A stretch of DNA of 31,633 nucleotides. Source: Neolecta irregularis DAH-3 (taxonomy: Eukaryota > Ascomycota > Neolectomycetes > Neolectales > Neolectaceae). The DNA lies in NCBI GenBank assembly GCA_001929475.1, contig LXFE01000737.1:1-31633 (forward strand), read 5' to 3'. The translations under genes were made by a program, and so were the position numbers. Shown here one piece after another: positions 1 through 10,280 of the stretch. The notes beneath the pieces were generated by a model. The model was not told where the DNA came from. It saw nothing but the letters and a program-made list of their open reading frames with translations, and searched no databases. Every line of letters begins with the position of its first letter. Position 1 is the first letter of the stretch.

Positions 1-640
1 ACAATTGCACCGTGAAACTTTCATCAGCCTGCTCCCTGATTCGACAAGCAACCTGGGAAATGTTTTTCTCGAGGGTGACTCGAAGAAGACCGTCAAGCAG
101 TCCTGGTTTGTACTCTAGCAGCGCATCTCGTATCGCCAAAATTCGACCTTTGGTCAATACAACAAGCTGAGACAGCCCCACAGGATTTCTGGATAACCAT
201 AGCAGCAGACGAGTCATATTCCAAGGCATTGACTACGACTTGTGCGAACTTTGCCAAAGCGCACGGCGAACACTGGGCCCATGACTGCAGCACCACGGCA
301 GAATCATCATCCGTGAGGAGTTGCGCCAAGTCCTTCTCGTCAGTTCATCAGATTTGCAATTGACTATATACAGCGAGAACCGGCGGATATTCGCAAGTCA
401 GCAGGTGGTGCAAAAGGTCTTTGGGGATTCGCATGGCTGGCCCAGATCACGAGACTGTGCCAATTGCGGTCAGGGACCTCGACGCCGCTACACGTGGCCA
501 TCCACAACAACCATGTTCCAATCCTCTGCATTCGCGATTGCGCCTGTTGCAAGCATTCCATCCGAATAGAACAGGTCTTGTACTAGGCTTGCCTTTTTTC
601 TGCACGGGTTTTTTCGAATTATGGCGAAACTGCACTAGTT
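1..640 (-). pseudogene. Armadillo-repeat protein gene, SmgGDS-like, broken or multi-intron, 3' end outside window
   Basis: On the minus strand, protein-like stretches appear in alternating frames: LATGAIANAEDWNMVVVDGH (about 550-490), RDLGQPCESPKTF (about 450-410), LLHHLLTCEYPPVLA (about 410-370), DLAQLLTDDDSAVVLQSWAQ (about 330-270), and from about 220 to the window edge RLLLWLSRNPVGLSQLVV followed by about 45 more open residues. Read in order they resemble the C-terminal half of the armadillo protein SmgGDS (RAP1GDS1), a chaperone-like exchange factor for small GTPases; this match is from memory and tentative. Some frame changes can be explained by introns of the size seen elsewhere here (a 39-nt one with a CTGAC branch near 490-450, a 36-nt one near 371-336, 31- or 39-nt options near 260-190). 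The change near 410 and the double TGA near 345 look more like decay. It could be an intact multi-exon gene or a pseudogene. Confidence 0.35.
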
Positions 641-761
641 TAATTCCTAATTATTGCAGATCTGATCCGAGTTAACCCAAAGCTATTAGCCATTTGTGCG
701 AGATTATTCGAGACTGCTGTTCCCAGTACGACGATCGCGAGGATGGAAGTGGAGTGCCAGC

Positions 762-789
762 TCACGTGACCGACGACTCCTCACGTGAC
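762..789. promoter_or_regulatory. Twin TCACGTGAC palindromic boxes
   Basis: The 9-mer TCACGTGAC occurs twice, at 762-770 and 781-789, 19 bp apart and 34-61 bp upstream of the PFA5-like start codon. CACGTG cores are bound by basic helix-loop-helix factors such as Cbf1 in fungi. Two full palindromes at a spacing of almost two helical turns make a promoter element likely. A short TATATA run follows at 790-795. Binding is inferred, not shown. Confidence 0.5.
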
Positions 790-822
790 TATATATTGCA
801 TGCTCCACCACGCCAGCTGCGG

Positions 823-1873
823 ATGGCAGGAGCACGGGTGCAGGTGCAGGCAAATGTGTGTTTCAGCAAGGTGATCCCGCCGCTGCTCGTCCTCGCAACC
901 GCGTACTCGGTCTATGTCTTTCTCGCCGGCATCTGCAGTTGCCGCTGTCTCTGCGGCACAAGTGCTCACCCGTAGTCTCCACCCTGCTCCGCGACCAGCA
1001 CCGGCACGCCGCTGCCGCTGCTCTCGCTGCTGCGTTTCTCGGGCTGCTGCTGCTGATGGCCGTGTCGTTTGCCCGGCTGCTGCTCGCGCCGCCGGGCTTC
1101 GCCTCTGAGGACTGGGACCGCGCCGAGCCCCGCGCCTATGTGTGCGATCCCGCGGGGGCCCGCATCTGGTGCGCCGTCTGCCGCCTGCACAAGCCAGACC
1201 GCGCTCACCACTGCTCGGAAGTCGGCCGCTGCGTCCTCAAAATGGGTGCGTCGCTGGCGCCGCCTGCTGCTGATCGCAGACCACTACTGCCCCTGGGTCG
1301 GCGGCATTGTTGGCTTCTCCCGCTACAAGTTCTTTCTCCAGTTCGTTGTCTATGTCGCGCTCTACACCCTCTACATCGTCATCGCCACCTCCATCCTCCT
1401 CCACCAGAGGCTCGTCCTCTCCCAGCATATCTCGCCCACATGGATCGCCCTTCTCGCCCTCGCTGCCTTCTTTGCCCTCCTCATGATCCCCTTTAGCTGC
1501 ATACACATCACATACACCCTCCACAACCAAACCACGCTCGAGGCCATAAACTCCTCCGTCCGCTCAGTCTTCCTCAGCATCCAGTACACCCCGTCCTCCC
1601 GCGGCGTCATCACAACAGACAAGGGCGAAAACCCCTGGGACAGGGGCTACCTCGAGAACTGGAAAAGCGTGATGGGAATCTATTGGTGGGATTGGTTCTT
1701 GCCTATTCATTCAAGGTTTCCCCTCTACCTTCCTCCCATCGCTAACACCCAGCAGCCCTGGTGACGGCTGTACCTTTCCCTACAACGATCAAACAATAGC
1801 TCGTCTCTGCCAACAAGTCCAAACTCGCGATTCCCTACCCATTTACCCCACTAAAAGTGTATCCTCCCGATAA
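823..1873 (+). CDS. PFA5: DHHC-family protein S-palmitoyltransferase, PFA5 type
   Basis: Joined exons 823-937, 976-1245, 1280-1715 and 1753-1873 (introns 38, 34 and 37 nt) give 313 residues. The enzyme transfers palmitate from CoA to cysteines of membrane proteins. Two hydrophobic segments (about 17-38 and 50-75) precede a cysteine-rich domain holding CAVCRLHKPDRAHHC and the active site DHYC at 129-132, split by the second intron (1246-1279). Two more membrane segments follow at about 146-170 and 178-202. DHYC instead of DHHC is a known variant of Akr1/Akr2/Pfa5; there are no ankyrin repeats and the CRD ends in KMDHYCPWVGGIVG, which favours Pfa5. The NPWDRGYLENWKSVMG segment fits the family C-terminus. 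The third intron has a perfect GCTAAC branch and replaces an early stop by a longer C-terminal tail. The ATG at 823 is the first in the frame; the exact N-terminus is less certain than the core. Confidence 0.85.
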
Positions 1874-2057
1874 TTTTAAAAATACATCCCTCTGATAATA
1901 TCACGGCGTTATTGCATCATATATTGTAGCTTTCTGTATCATTAATGCGATTTACATAATAATGCTTCAATTGCTGCCTCGAATCAAGTTGAAACAATAT
2001 ACAGCGGATTTATATATAAATCCCACAGTCAAATTGGTTCTCAACTCTATCAGCGGA

Positions 2058-3602
2058 TTACATTTGAATATTTTCAGCCCTCAAAACAAGTTGGCTCACA
2101 ATAATGTCAAGCGTATTCACATTCACCTTTTCCCATCCCGCCCTGGAATAAAACTCGCCACTCCACATATTTTTCGGTCTCATTTTTCGTCCCACAAGTT
2201 CCACCCATGTATCCTGTTGAAAGAAAAGCACAATCTTTAGCCGAAACTCTTCAACACAACAACTAATCTCTGCTAATTCACCCAATTGGGAAAATATCGC
2301 TAATTGAGAGTTTTCTATTCGAAAGGTGTCTTTACGAAGCTCGATACGTATTATACGAAGATTTTCTAATCGACAAATGACATGCTTCATCTCTGTAAAT
2401 TTTAATTCGCGTTCATGGAAACAGTAACATGTAAATGTATCCAATTGCCTTAAATTTTCTGCCATCACTTGAAAGGATGATGCAGGAATCTCTCCCCAAA
2501 ACGCAATACGTTTCAACGCCCCTGCCATTCTAATCAAAAGACGAAAAAGGTCCCAAATCACTTCAATAGTCTTGGAATCATCCCCGCGAATATGACTCGT
2601 GTAAAAATTCAATTCTTCCAGTTGTGGAAGGAGCCCGCGAGTTTTAGGTCGTGATCCACTGAATGACATGATTCTTAATTCAATTTGTCGAAGAGAAGAG
2701 CAGGATGTCAAGTATCTCCATATTTTGTCATCAACAGCACCGGAAAATTTGTACGTTCGAAGAAAATTCGATGGACAAAAGAATACTGCGTTTGTTCGAA
2801 TATACGAGACGCAAGGAGGTAGTGCCCATGTCGTAATCAACGGAATACGAACAGAGGATGCACCGCCAAGATCGAAAACAGTAATAGTAGAGATTGACTT
2901 GCAATATCGTAACCAAATCTCGAGTCCCTGAGCAATATTCTTCCCATCTTCACGAACTGTAATCTTTTGTAAACGGTCGCCTAGTATCTTTGCTGTTTCC
3001 AGCAAATCATCAGACCATGCCAATACACTCAAATCTGGAGAGTACGATATACTGTCAATTGTCCATGATCCTAAAGTACGACTGGCCAAATTTCTCAAAA
3101 AGAGGTGAATCTTGCCCACATATCCACGGTGTAAACGTAACGGTAACCGAATATACAATTCAATCTGTGCGTTCCGACTCCCATCGACAAAATCAAGTAT
3201 CTCCTTCATCCACAAGTCCAAGCATTCAACAACAAAATTACCATCCATTAACATTCCATTTGAATCGAGATCAAGATGCCGCGGGGGAACAGATACTATT
3301 AATTTCCGAATATACCCACGATTACGACGATCTGCTTTCAATATACTTTGAAATCTAGTTCCAAAAGAACATTCAATCTCTTGCCAAAGAGTATAAAGAC
3401 TTGCTTGCGAAATCGATTTATTAACACTCAATAACCGGACTAAATCCGCTTGCTCTAAATTCCCCAATATAAGACTTACCATCTCGACAGGCAGTTTGTT
3501 AAAGCCGGTATTCTTTTTGCACTCATCGGATACGTGTGATATAAAGCCGATATTTTCGTTTTCAACGGGTAAGTTTGATACCTCTGATTCATTGAAGTGC
3601 AT
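2058..3602 (-). CDS. F-box protein with divergent leucine-rich C-terminal region
   Basis: Single uninterrupted frame of 514 residues starting at ATG 3602. Residues about 34-75 form an F-box: KLPVEMVSLILGNLEQADLV followed by RLLSVNKSISQASLYTLWQE. F-box proteins bind Skp1 and present substrates to the SCF ubiquitin ligase. The remaining 440 residues contain scattered leucine-rich segments of the kind in fungal F-box/LRR proteins (for example LRQIELRIMSFSG and LRIIRIELRK), but no repeat register is clear, so the substrate is unknown. The gene lacks introns, unlike most neighbours. It is convergent with the PFA5-like gene (184 bp between stops) and divergent from the first paralog of the array (220 bp between starts), so it may share a promoter region with that gene. 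Confidence 0.8.
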   Translation of the reverse strand: MHFNESEVSNLPVENENIGFISHVSDECKKNTGFNKLPVEMVSLILGNLEQADLVRLLSVNKSISQASLYTLWQEIECSFGTRFQSILKADRRNRGYIRKLIVSVPPRHLDLDSNGMLMDGNFVVECLDLWMKEILDFVDGSRNAQIELYIRLPLRLHRGYVGKIHLFLRNLASRTLGSWTIDSISYSPDLSVLAWSDDLLETAKILGDRLQKITVREDGKNIAQGLEIWLRYCKSISTITVFDLGGASSVRIPLITTWALPPCVSYIRTNAVFFCPSNFLRTYKFSGAVDDKIWRYLTSCSSLRQIELRIMSFSGSRPKTRGLLPQLEELNFYTSHIRGDDSKTIEVIWDLFRLLIRMAGALKRIAFWGEIPASSFQVMAENLRQLDTFTCYCFHERELKFTEMKHVICRLENLRIIRIELRKDTFRIENSQLAIFSQLGELAEISCCVEEFRLKIVLFFQQDTWVELVGRKMRPKNMWSGEFYSRAGWEKVNVNTLDIIVSQLVLRAENIQM

Positions 3603-3822
3603 TTTTTTGGCAAGTGGGAATGGAATTTAGTTCTTGATATATAGTAACTTGAACTATTCTGACTAATTGTGGTCATAAAATAGATTTTCCTGGAGATAAC
3701 GCTTCCTTAGACTATTTATACAGAAAGGGATTCGTGGGAAATACTAATGGATCATCCCGGATCTTTATTGGTTGAGAGGGTAGTAACCACACCTCACCCA
3801 TTGAAGAAATTTTTTTCTAGTC

Positions 3823-5146
3823 ATGTTTTCATGTGCGTTTTATCCCATTGTTTTCCCCACCATTTGATATTAATTTTACAGTAGTAGTCGCTGCACTTCG
3901 ACCTCGTATCCTTTGTTCATCGATCGCGTTTCGGCAGTTCGCTAGTTTTCGATCGACTGATCGACCACAAGACGAAAAAAGACCTTCTATGGTTCAAAGA
4001 TGTCTTGATAGAACTGATGTACTCCTATTTCCCAGTCTCATTCGGAAATAACATAACCCTTAGGAACCTCTTTTCCTGGACATTGCAAATCGCGTCGAGA
4101 ATAATCTTCCTTTGCAACCATTATATTCAGAGCTCTGCCAGCTTCAAGAAAGAGACCCAAAGGATGCACTTACCTATGAAATCATGTTGATGATGAACTA
4201 CCAAGATAGCGATTTCGCCCTAGAGTTATTCGAAAAAGCAAAACATGCAGATGCTGTCTCTACCCGTCTTACCAATCACGTAATTACAATTCTTGCTCGG
4301 AAAAACAGATTCGACGAGGCAATGAAATTTCTTGGACAAGCAACAAGAAAGATTTCGCCCAAGTCAATGGAATTTCTATATAAATCCGCCCCATCTGATC
4401 CGGATATTCTCAGTGAACTCAGAAAATTTGCAGTAAAACATCATTCAAACGGTGCATCTGATAGTTTTTACATCGCGGCATTAGCAAAAGCAGATCTCGA
4501 CGCTGCGAGAAAATTTGCCATGGAAAGATCAAATCCACCGACTCGAGTATGGAATGCACTATTTGAAGCGGCCGGAAAAACAAAAGATATCGATATCGTC
4601 TATTCTATTCGTCAAGACTATCCAAAAGACCTCCCTATTCGAGGAGCGACACAGGTCTCTTTATTCATGGCCGTCGCGAAAATATTACCAGATCAATTAT
4701 TTGCACTAGCCAAGGGCGAAAAAGTATCCAATCTATCTGAAAACGCCGCAATACTCTTTAAAGAATTTGAAGTATTTCTTCAAGATACCCCCCTCTCGCC
4801 ATTTCAATTCCCTCTAGTTGGCTATCTCTACATTCCAGACTGGCAACAAGCTATAAAGGTAATCGAATACGCTGAATCGACAAAAGGAGATGTATCCAAA
4901 TTGTACAAATACTACTTTCAAGCCCTTGAACAGCACAACAAATTGGACAAAGCTTCTGAATATCTTGCCAAGATAGATTCCCTAGGACTCGCATCGTCAG
5001 CGGATTACTCTCGACTCTTCCGTGCATATTTGAGAAATGAACAAGTCGAGCAAGGGAAACTTGTGATAGAGGAGATGAAAACTAAAGGTATGTCTATATC
5101 GTATGATTTAGTTGGGAGTTTATTAAACTCTGGAGTTGAAACGTAA
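3823..5146 (+). CDS. PPR-like mitochondrial protein, array copy 1
   Basis: Exons 3823-3832, 3882-4018 and 4064-5146 give 409 residues. Exon 1 is only 10 nt (ATGTTTTCAT); a 49-nt intron ending TTTTACAG follows, then an exon encoding a presequence rich in Arg and Ser without acidic residues in its first 30 positions (LRPRILCSSIAFRQFASFR), typical of mitochondrial import. A 45-nt intron then leads into the body, which starts EPLFLDIA. Helical pairs of PPR type are clearest at the C-terminus: KLYKYYFQALEQHNKLDKA and YSRLFRAYLRNEQVEQGKL, spaced about 35 residues. The family motif reads AVAKILPDQLFALAKGEKV. Expected role, from PPR proteins in general: sequence-specific binding of organellar RNA. 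The target is unknown. Confidence 0.75.
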
Positions 5147-5885
5147 ATCTTCTCGAAGATTCGATCGTAAAATAGATGTTTCCCAAGTTATGATTTAGAT
5201 GTACTTGATAATTCTTTTCCTAAAAATAAAAAATATGTTGTTATATGATATTCAAATTGTTGAAAGGAGCTATTTCCTACTACTTTTATAAAGCAGAGTT
5301 TACAATATTTGGCAAATGAAAAGCAACTAAGCAACTCTTGTGAGAAACGATAAAGGATATATCGATAAAACCGGAACTATTGCGAGTTGATTACCGGAGG
5401 TTCTTTGGGGTATCTATTGTTGGTTGAATAAGGGTAATTATGCTTTGGAGAACAAAATGCGTGAACTGGGAAATTTCTTTGGTGTGATTCGGATCGAGAT
5501 AGGAAGATATACACGTGATATTCTCGAAAGATAAAGATCAAGACTGTTTTGTGATGCTAGTGAATGGTTGATTAATTCACAGGAATTGAATTGAATGTAG
5601 CAGACTGCTATACTTCGACTGAAGATGATGAATTTCAGAGAACCCCTTGATTAATGGCGCCAAGCATCCTTTAAGAAGGAAAAACGAAGAGGCGACCGAG
5701 TTCTCTAATATGGATATTGGAAAGCTCGTCTTCAAAACATAATATAGATCGTGCCGGTATATCAACCAAGAAGAAAAAGCAGTCCAAGAACCTCTTTTGT
5801 TGTATTGCTTTAGATATGTCACGTGAAATGAAAATAAATTTTCATGGCCATTTCCCACGACGATACGACCCTCAACTCTCTCAAA
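5147..5885. other. Intergenic region between copies 1 and 2
   Basis: AT-rich, 739 bp. I see no RNA gene, no repeat and no family remnant. A 112-residue minus-strand open frame (5577-5915) overlaps the start of copy 2 and has no recognisable feature, so it was not called. The region must hold the terminator of copy 1 and the promoter of copy 2. Confidence 0.5.
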
Positions 5886-7270
5886 ATGTTCAAAGGTTTG
5901 TCTATCCCCACACATCTTTTTGAATAAAAGGCTGATCCAGGCTTGTTAGTTTTGCAAAGCTTGGGAGTTCGATCGTATCCCTTACGGTTGCAGAGCTACA
6001 ATTCTTCCACCGGAATCATTCAACGGTCGTTCTCGGCTTCTCACTCGTTGCTCCAAAAGAAACAACGGAAATCGAAGTCTCTCCATAAATACAAAATAGG
6101 AAGCTTTCGTCAATTTATTGCTGCTTCTACTACTGTAAAATTACCGTTACTAGATTAGTTTTTAACTCCAAGAATCCCACGTTGCTTCAAGCTATTGCTC
6201 TTCTTGGCACACAGACACCAATCTCAGAGCTCAATGATAAGATTTTTAAAATCATCCATGAGGACCCATCTCACTCAGCTGCATACACAATACTAGTCGC
6301 TGGAAATCGAGATAACAAAGATATTTTGTCTGAAATTTGGATCAAGGCCAAGGCTGCAAATGTGGTTACTCCGTACCTTGCCTCCCATCTACTCCGCTCG
6401 TTTACTCGTTTGAAAGAATTCGACGCAGCATTCGAAATTTTCAAATCTGAGGAAGTTAGTCCAAAGACTCTTATCGACATGTACAACTGTGCCCCAGATC
6501 TCACTGCTCTCAATAAAGTTCGAGACCTGACTATGAAGAAAATTGGAGAATCAACACTTGCAACTAAGACTTTTATAAATCAAGCTTTAATCAAAAACCT
6601 CGCGAAATTCGATCTCAGTGCAGCACACAAGCTCGTAAGTGAAATGGAGTCGCCAAAAGTCTTCCTCTGGAAAGACATTTTCCAAGAAGCTGGAAACAAT
6701 CGAGATGCTGATGCTCTATACAATGCTTACAAGAAGTACACAGAGTCCGGGTTTTCTTTGGGTGACTTAGAAATGTTCTTTTACGTGGCTTTGGCCAAGA
6801 TTTACCCGGAAGCTATGTTCGCTATGGCCAAAATGTCAGGACCACCCGGAGAGCTCTCGGCGAACGAGAAAGAAATGTTTGACGATACCTCGGCTGATAA
6901 GCCGAATAGGAAACCGCGGATGGTGCAGAAATTCATATACCCACTCATCGGATTCCTTGAGAACGGACAGTACGAAAAGGCGCAGGAGGTGATTGAAATT
7001 GCGAACCCAGAAAAAAAATCACGTTGTCTTTATCTTTATTCAATCTACCTTAGCCATCTAACCCGAGAGAATAAAGTGGATGAGGCATTAGAATGGTTAG
7101 AAAAGATGGATTCTTTGAAACTCGGGCCATTTCAGCCTCAATATCTCGCTTTACTGATAGCGTGCAATCGGAGAGCTGAGACTGAACAAGCTGAAAAAAT
7201 CATCACTGCAATGCAGAAGAAAGATTTTCACATCCCGAGACATTTACTTCCTGCAGAAAAGGTGCAGTAA
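5886..7270 (+). CDS. PPR-like mitochondrial protein, array copy 2
   Basis: Exons 5886-5895, 5941-6134 and 6173-7270 give 433 residues. Exon 1 is again 10 nt (ATGTTCAAAG), with a 45-nt intron at the same phase 1 as in copy 1. The second exon encodes a basic presequence (LGVRSYPLRLQSYNSSTG, later RSFSASHSLLQKKQRKSK). The second intron (38 nt, phase 0) ends TCCAAG; using the earlier AG at 6156 would break the frame. The body starts NPTLLQAI and continues with the conserved first pair DPSHSAAYTILVAGNRDNKD. The mid motif is VALAKIYPEAMFAMAKM, and later PLIGFLENGQYEKAQEV. Best related by eye to copies 1 and 3. Function inferred as mitochondrial RNA binding. Confidence 0.75.
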
Positions 7271-7777
7271 GGTTGAACCCGAGACCCATCAAGTCGAGTC
7301 GAATTCGCATGCAAAACCTTCATTTTGGAAATATTACGACTGGGATCATTTCTAATTGCTAAAATTACTTGTATACCTTCAATTTCTATTCCTCTAGATA
7401 GAATGAATAACAAACCGGATCTCTTTTCTACCTGCTATTCAACACAACAGAGTATCCCAAGGTATCCCATATACCTTTTCTGGGTAGAAACCCCCAAACG
7501 GATGCCACACAATCAAGAATATGACAGCGTGGTATATTTTCGAAATTTATGACAGCATGATGTAGAATAGACAACGGTCTCAGAATATCGCTTTAATAAA
7601 ACTATACAACGGCAATATTCGAATGGTACGGAACTTTGAGCTAGTGTTGAAACTCCAGCCAAGTAAGAGATTCGGTGCGCTTTAAGCATCTCTTCTACCC
7701 TAACATTTGGTATAAATATATTTATGTCCATATATGACAAGATATTCAAAGAGAAACCACAATAATAAGTAGCTAGT
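7271..7777. other. Intergenic region between copies 2 and 3
   Basis: About 500 bp, AT-rich. Short open frames on both strands (up to 78 codons) have no recognisable content. Nothing else seen. Confidence 0.5.
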
Positions 7778-9266
7778 ATGAACCATTTCTATACCTTTAA
7801 AGGTGAGCAAAGGATATCTCGTGAAGGAAGGAAATTTTCGGGATTTCGGGTTTCGGGATCAACTAATTAATTACTACACACCTGAACACTTCACCACGTT
7901 CATGCATGTCAGTTAGTAACACTGGCTATAGGATTCAGCAACTAATCAAAAATCCATTTAGCCATAAGTTTATTTATCAGAATGGCCATCTTCCCTATTT
8001 TTCCAATCCGAATTCCTTATTAAAATCCTTGGTTTTTGTCCGGAGCAAGTTCGCCTTCGCACAACAAAAATCAGATGACATGCATAGACATACCAAGCAC
8101 TATTTGGTACATTCCAATGCGGGGTTTTCCTCTTACATTTCTAGTCTCAGCTGCATCAAGCCGCTGCCGACTGCATTCGAGAAAATAAATCCTTCAAGTG
8201 GTTTAAACTGCCTCTCCTTGAATACCTGAAAAAACACCCCACTGATGAAAATACATATGCTCTCCTTCTGAACGGAAATTCTAGAGACAAAGATTTCATA
8301 ATAAATCTCTATCAGAAAGCCAAAAATGTGTCAGAAGTTAATATACTTCTTTCAAACCTGGCATTAAGACATCTCCTGCGAAATGGCCACTTTGACGAAG
8401 CATTCAAGATATTTAAAGAACAAGATCACATTAATCTCAGCAACATAGGCGAAATGTTCTCCCGTTGTAAAGACGAGCAAACGCTGCATCAAATTTGGAA
8501 TATCACAGACGAGAAAATCAGAACATTTGCGGTTCAAGATGCAAAGGTCATTTGGAAAGAATACATCACTGCCTTCGCAAAGTTTAACTATGAGGAAGCT
8601 CTACGGTTTGTTTTGTCTCTTGAAGAAAGAAGTTCCGAGCATTGGATACCGCTCTTTGAAGTTCCAGGCGACAAGAAGGATATTCGTATGCTCCACGGGC
8701 TCTTGCATACCATCATCAGAGACCGATTCCCGTTGAAATATGTTCATCCCGTTTTATTCATCGCTCTAGCCAAGATATATCCTTGGAAAGTCTTCCGCGC
8801 ATTTCAAGGAAAAAAAGTGACTGGGGCAACGCCTGAAGAGAATTTTCTTCTCCAACAAATTACATCCAAGTCCCTTTTCCAAATAAATCAACTGTCACAA
8901 TATTCGATATACAAAATTCCAATGATTGGGTTTTTGGCCAATGATCAATTGAAACTCGCCGAAGAGGTCATTCTATTCGCTGAAGATTCCAATCGCAAGA
9001 TTGACGGTTCCATGTATCTGTGCTATTTCGAAAGCATTATGGCTCGAGGATTATTGCGAGACTGTGTTAGGTGGATGCGTGTGATGGCGAGCAAGGATCT
9101 TTATCAAGTTCAGTTTGCATATCGCAAGGTCATCAATATGTCTCTTGAGCATAAAGAAATCACGGTGGCTCAACAATTGGCTCGGGAAGCTAGTGTAAAA
9201 GGTGTTAATATCGGCTTTATGTTGAGGCAAAAGTTAAAAGAGCTGAAGATACCTGCGAAACCATGA
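7778..9266 (+). CDS. PPR-like mitochondrial protein, array copy 3
   Basis: Proposed exons 7778-7802, 7913-8106 and 8145-9266 give 446 residues. The first exon (25 nt, good GTGAGC donor) is less certain: its 110-nt intron is the longest in the array, though it has an ACTAAT branch and its phase 1 matches copies 1, 2, 5 and 7. Without it, an in-frame ATG at 7906 gives 440 residues. The presequence exon is basic and rich in Ser and aromatics (NPFSHKFIYQNG, FVRSKFAFAQQK). The second intron is 38 nt, phase 0. The body starts SQLHQAAADCIRENKSFKW, aligning with DPLYLEAAATLRESRS of copy 5. Conserved segments: TYALLLNGNSRDKDF, HLLRNGHFDEAFKIFKEQ, IALAKIYPWKVFRAFQGKKV, IPMIGFLANDQLKLAEEV. Function inferred from the PPR-like helices and presequence. 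Confidence 0.7.
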
Positions 9267-10280
9267 CCAAAAATGCGGAATTAATGTGAAAGTTTGCCTG
9301 AACAGGCCATCTATTATTCTCTGGTAATACCTGGCTTGAGCTGGAGTATAACTTGGGTAAGCATATGCTGGGAAAGATGACCTGTCGATAAAAAGAATTC
9401 ATGGTTCGCCAATCATATCAAAGTTGAGATCTGAGGTTCTTATGTACCTGTGGTGATTATTTTTATCAAGGTGATCCATTAGCATGGCAGGAAACGAAGG
9501 AGGGGCTTGCTGAATTGGAGCCGTCTTCTAACTTAGTTTTGCACTGTTGGACGTGGAACCCCAAGTCATAGAGATATTTAATCGAGAAATACTATGTTTG
9601 GACAAGGTTCAACCGCCGACCCCTAACCTTATTCGATTCGTACATGATAGAAGATGTCTCGAGACAATTGCATTTCTCTTTCTCTCGATTTCATCATTAA
9701 AGTCCTCTTCTTTTCGTCATGATTGATGGTACTAAATAATACAATGTCGCCCTTCAGAATAACCCCAATGGTCTCAAATATCTTAAACGTTCAATTGTAG
9801 AGAAAAGGGTAAGAGAAATCTCCTTCATTTTCAGGTGAACAAGATGCTGTTAGTCGTGGCTCTCATATCAAGTTGAAAAGTATGAGCTGCAAAGGCGGAC
9901 AATTTGATATTTGGAATAATATATTGAGGCAGAATATTCAAAATGCTGTCACAAATTGTACAAGCCTCTTCTTCTTGATGCTATACCATTATGGGCTATT
10001 CTATCTGGCAGCGTACCCGGAAGGCTGTGATGATATTGTCAGCCGATTGATAAGGTCAAATTACGCTGATAAATCGATGCACCTAACAAATGTCAAGTAA
10101 ACACAAGACTATGCTATCTGGGAATTTCAGGCAGGTTCTTTTATTCAAATATTTGTACAGTTAGAGTTTCTGTTTCGCCAAAGCAAAGACATCGGGGAAT
10201 CTCGGCAAGTATACTACTTCACACAGACACCAAGAAAGTTAATTCGAAGTGCATACAGTATCATATATGGTCGTTTTCGA
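9267..10280. other. Intergenic region between copies 3 and 4
   Basis: About 1 kb, the longest gap in the array. I looked for family motifs in all frames and found none. A 75-codon plus frame at 9873-10100 looks unremarkable. An open frame continues upstream of the copy 4 start from about 10099, so an upstream exon of copy 4 may lie at the right end; one option is ATGTCAA at about 10090 followed by a 34-nt intron. Confidence 0.45.

Noticed and set aside
858-1496. 212-codon plus-strand open frame over the PFA5 region
   Set aside because: It reads the first half of the palmitoyltransferase correctly but runs through the intron at 1246-1279 and loses the DHYC and later membrane segments; the spliced model explains everything.
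1237-1530. 97-codon acidic open frame on the minus strand
   Set aside because: Antisense shadow of the GC-rich PFA5 exon; composition follows the coding strand and no start context or homolog features are seen.
5577-5915. 112-codon minus-strand frame between copies 1 and 2
   Set aside because: Overlaps the start exon and first intron of copy 2 and has no recognisable domain, signal or repeat; likely chance in AT-rich DNA.
9873-10100. 75-codon frame in the 1-kb gap between copies 3 and 4
   Set aside because: No family motif, no presequence and no splice pattern; not supported as a gene or relic.
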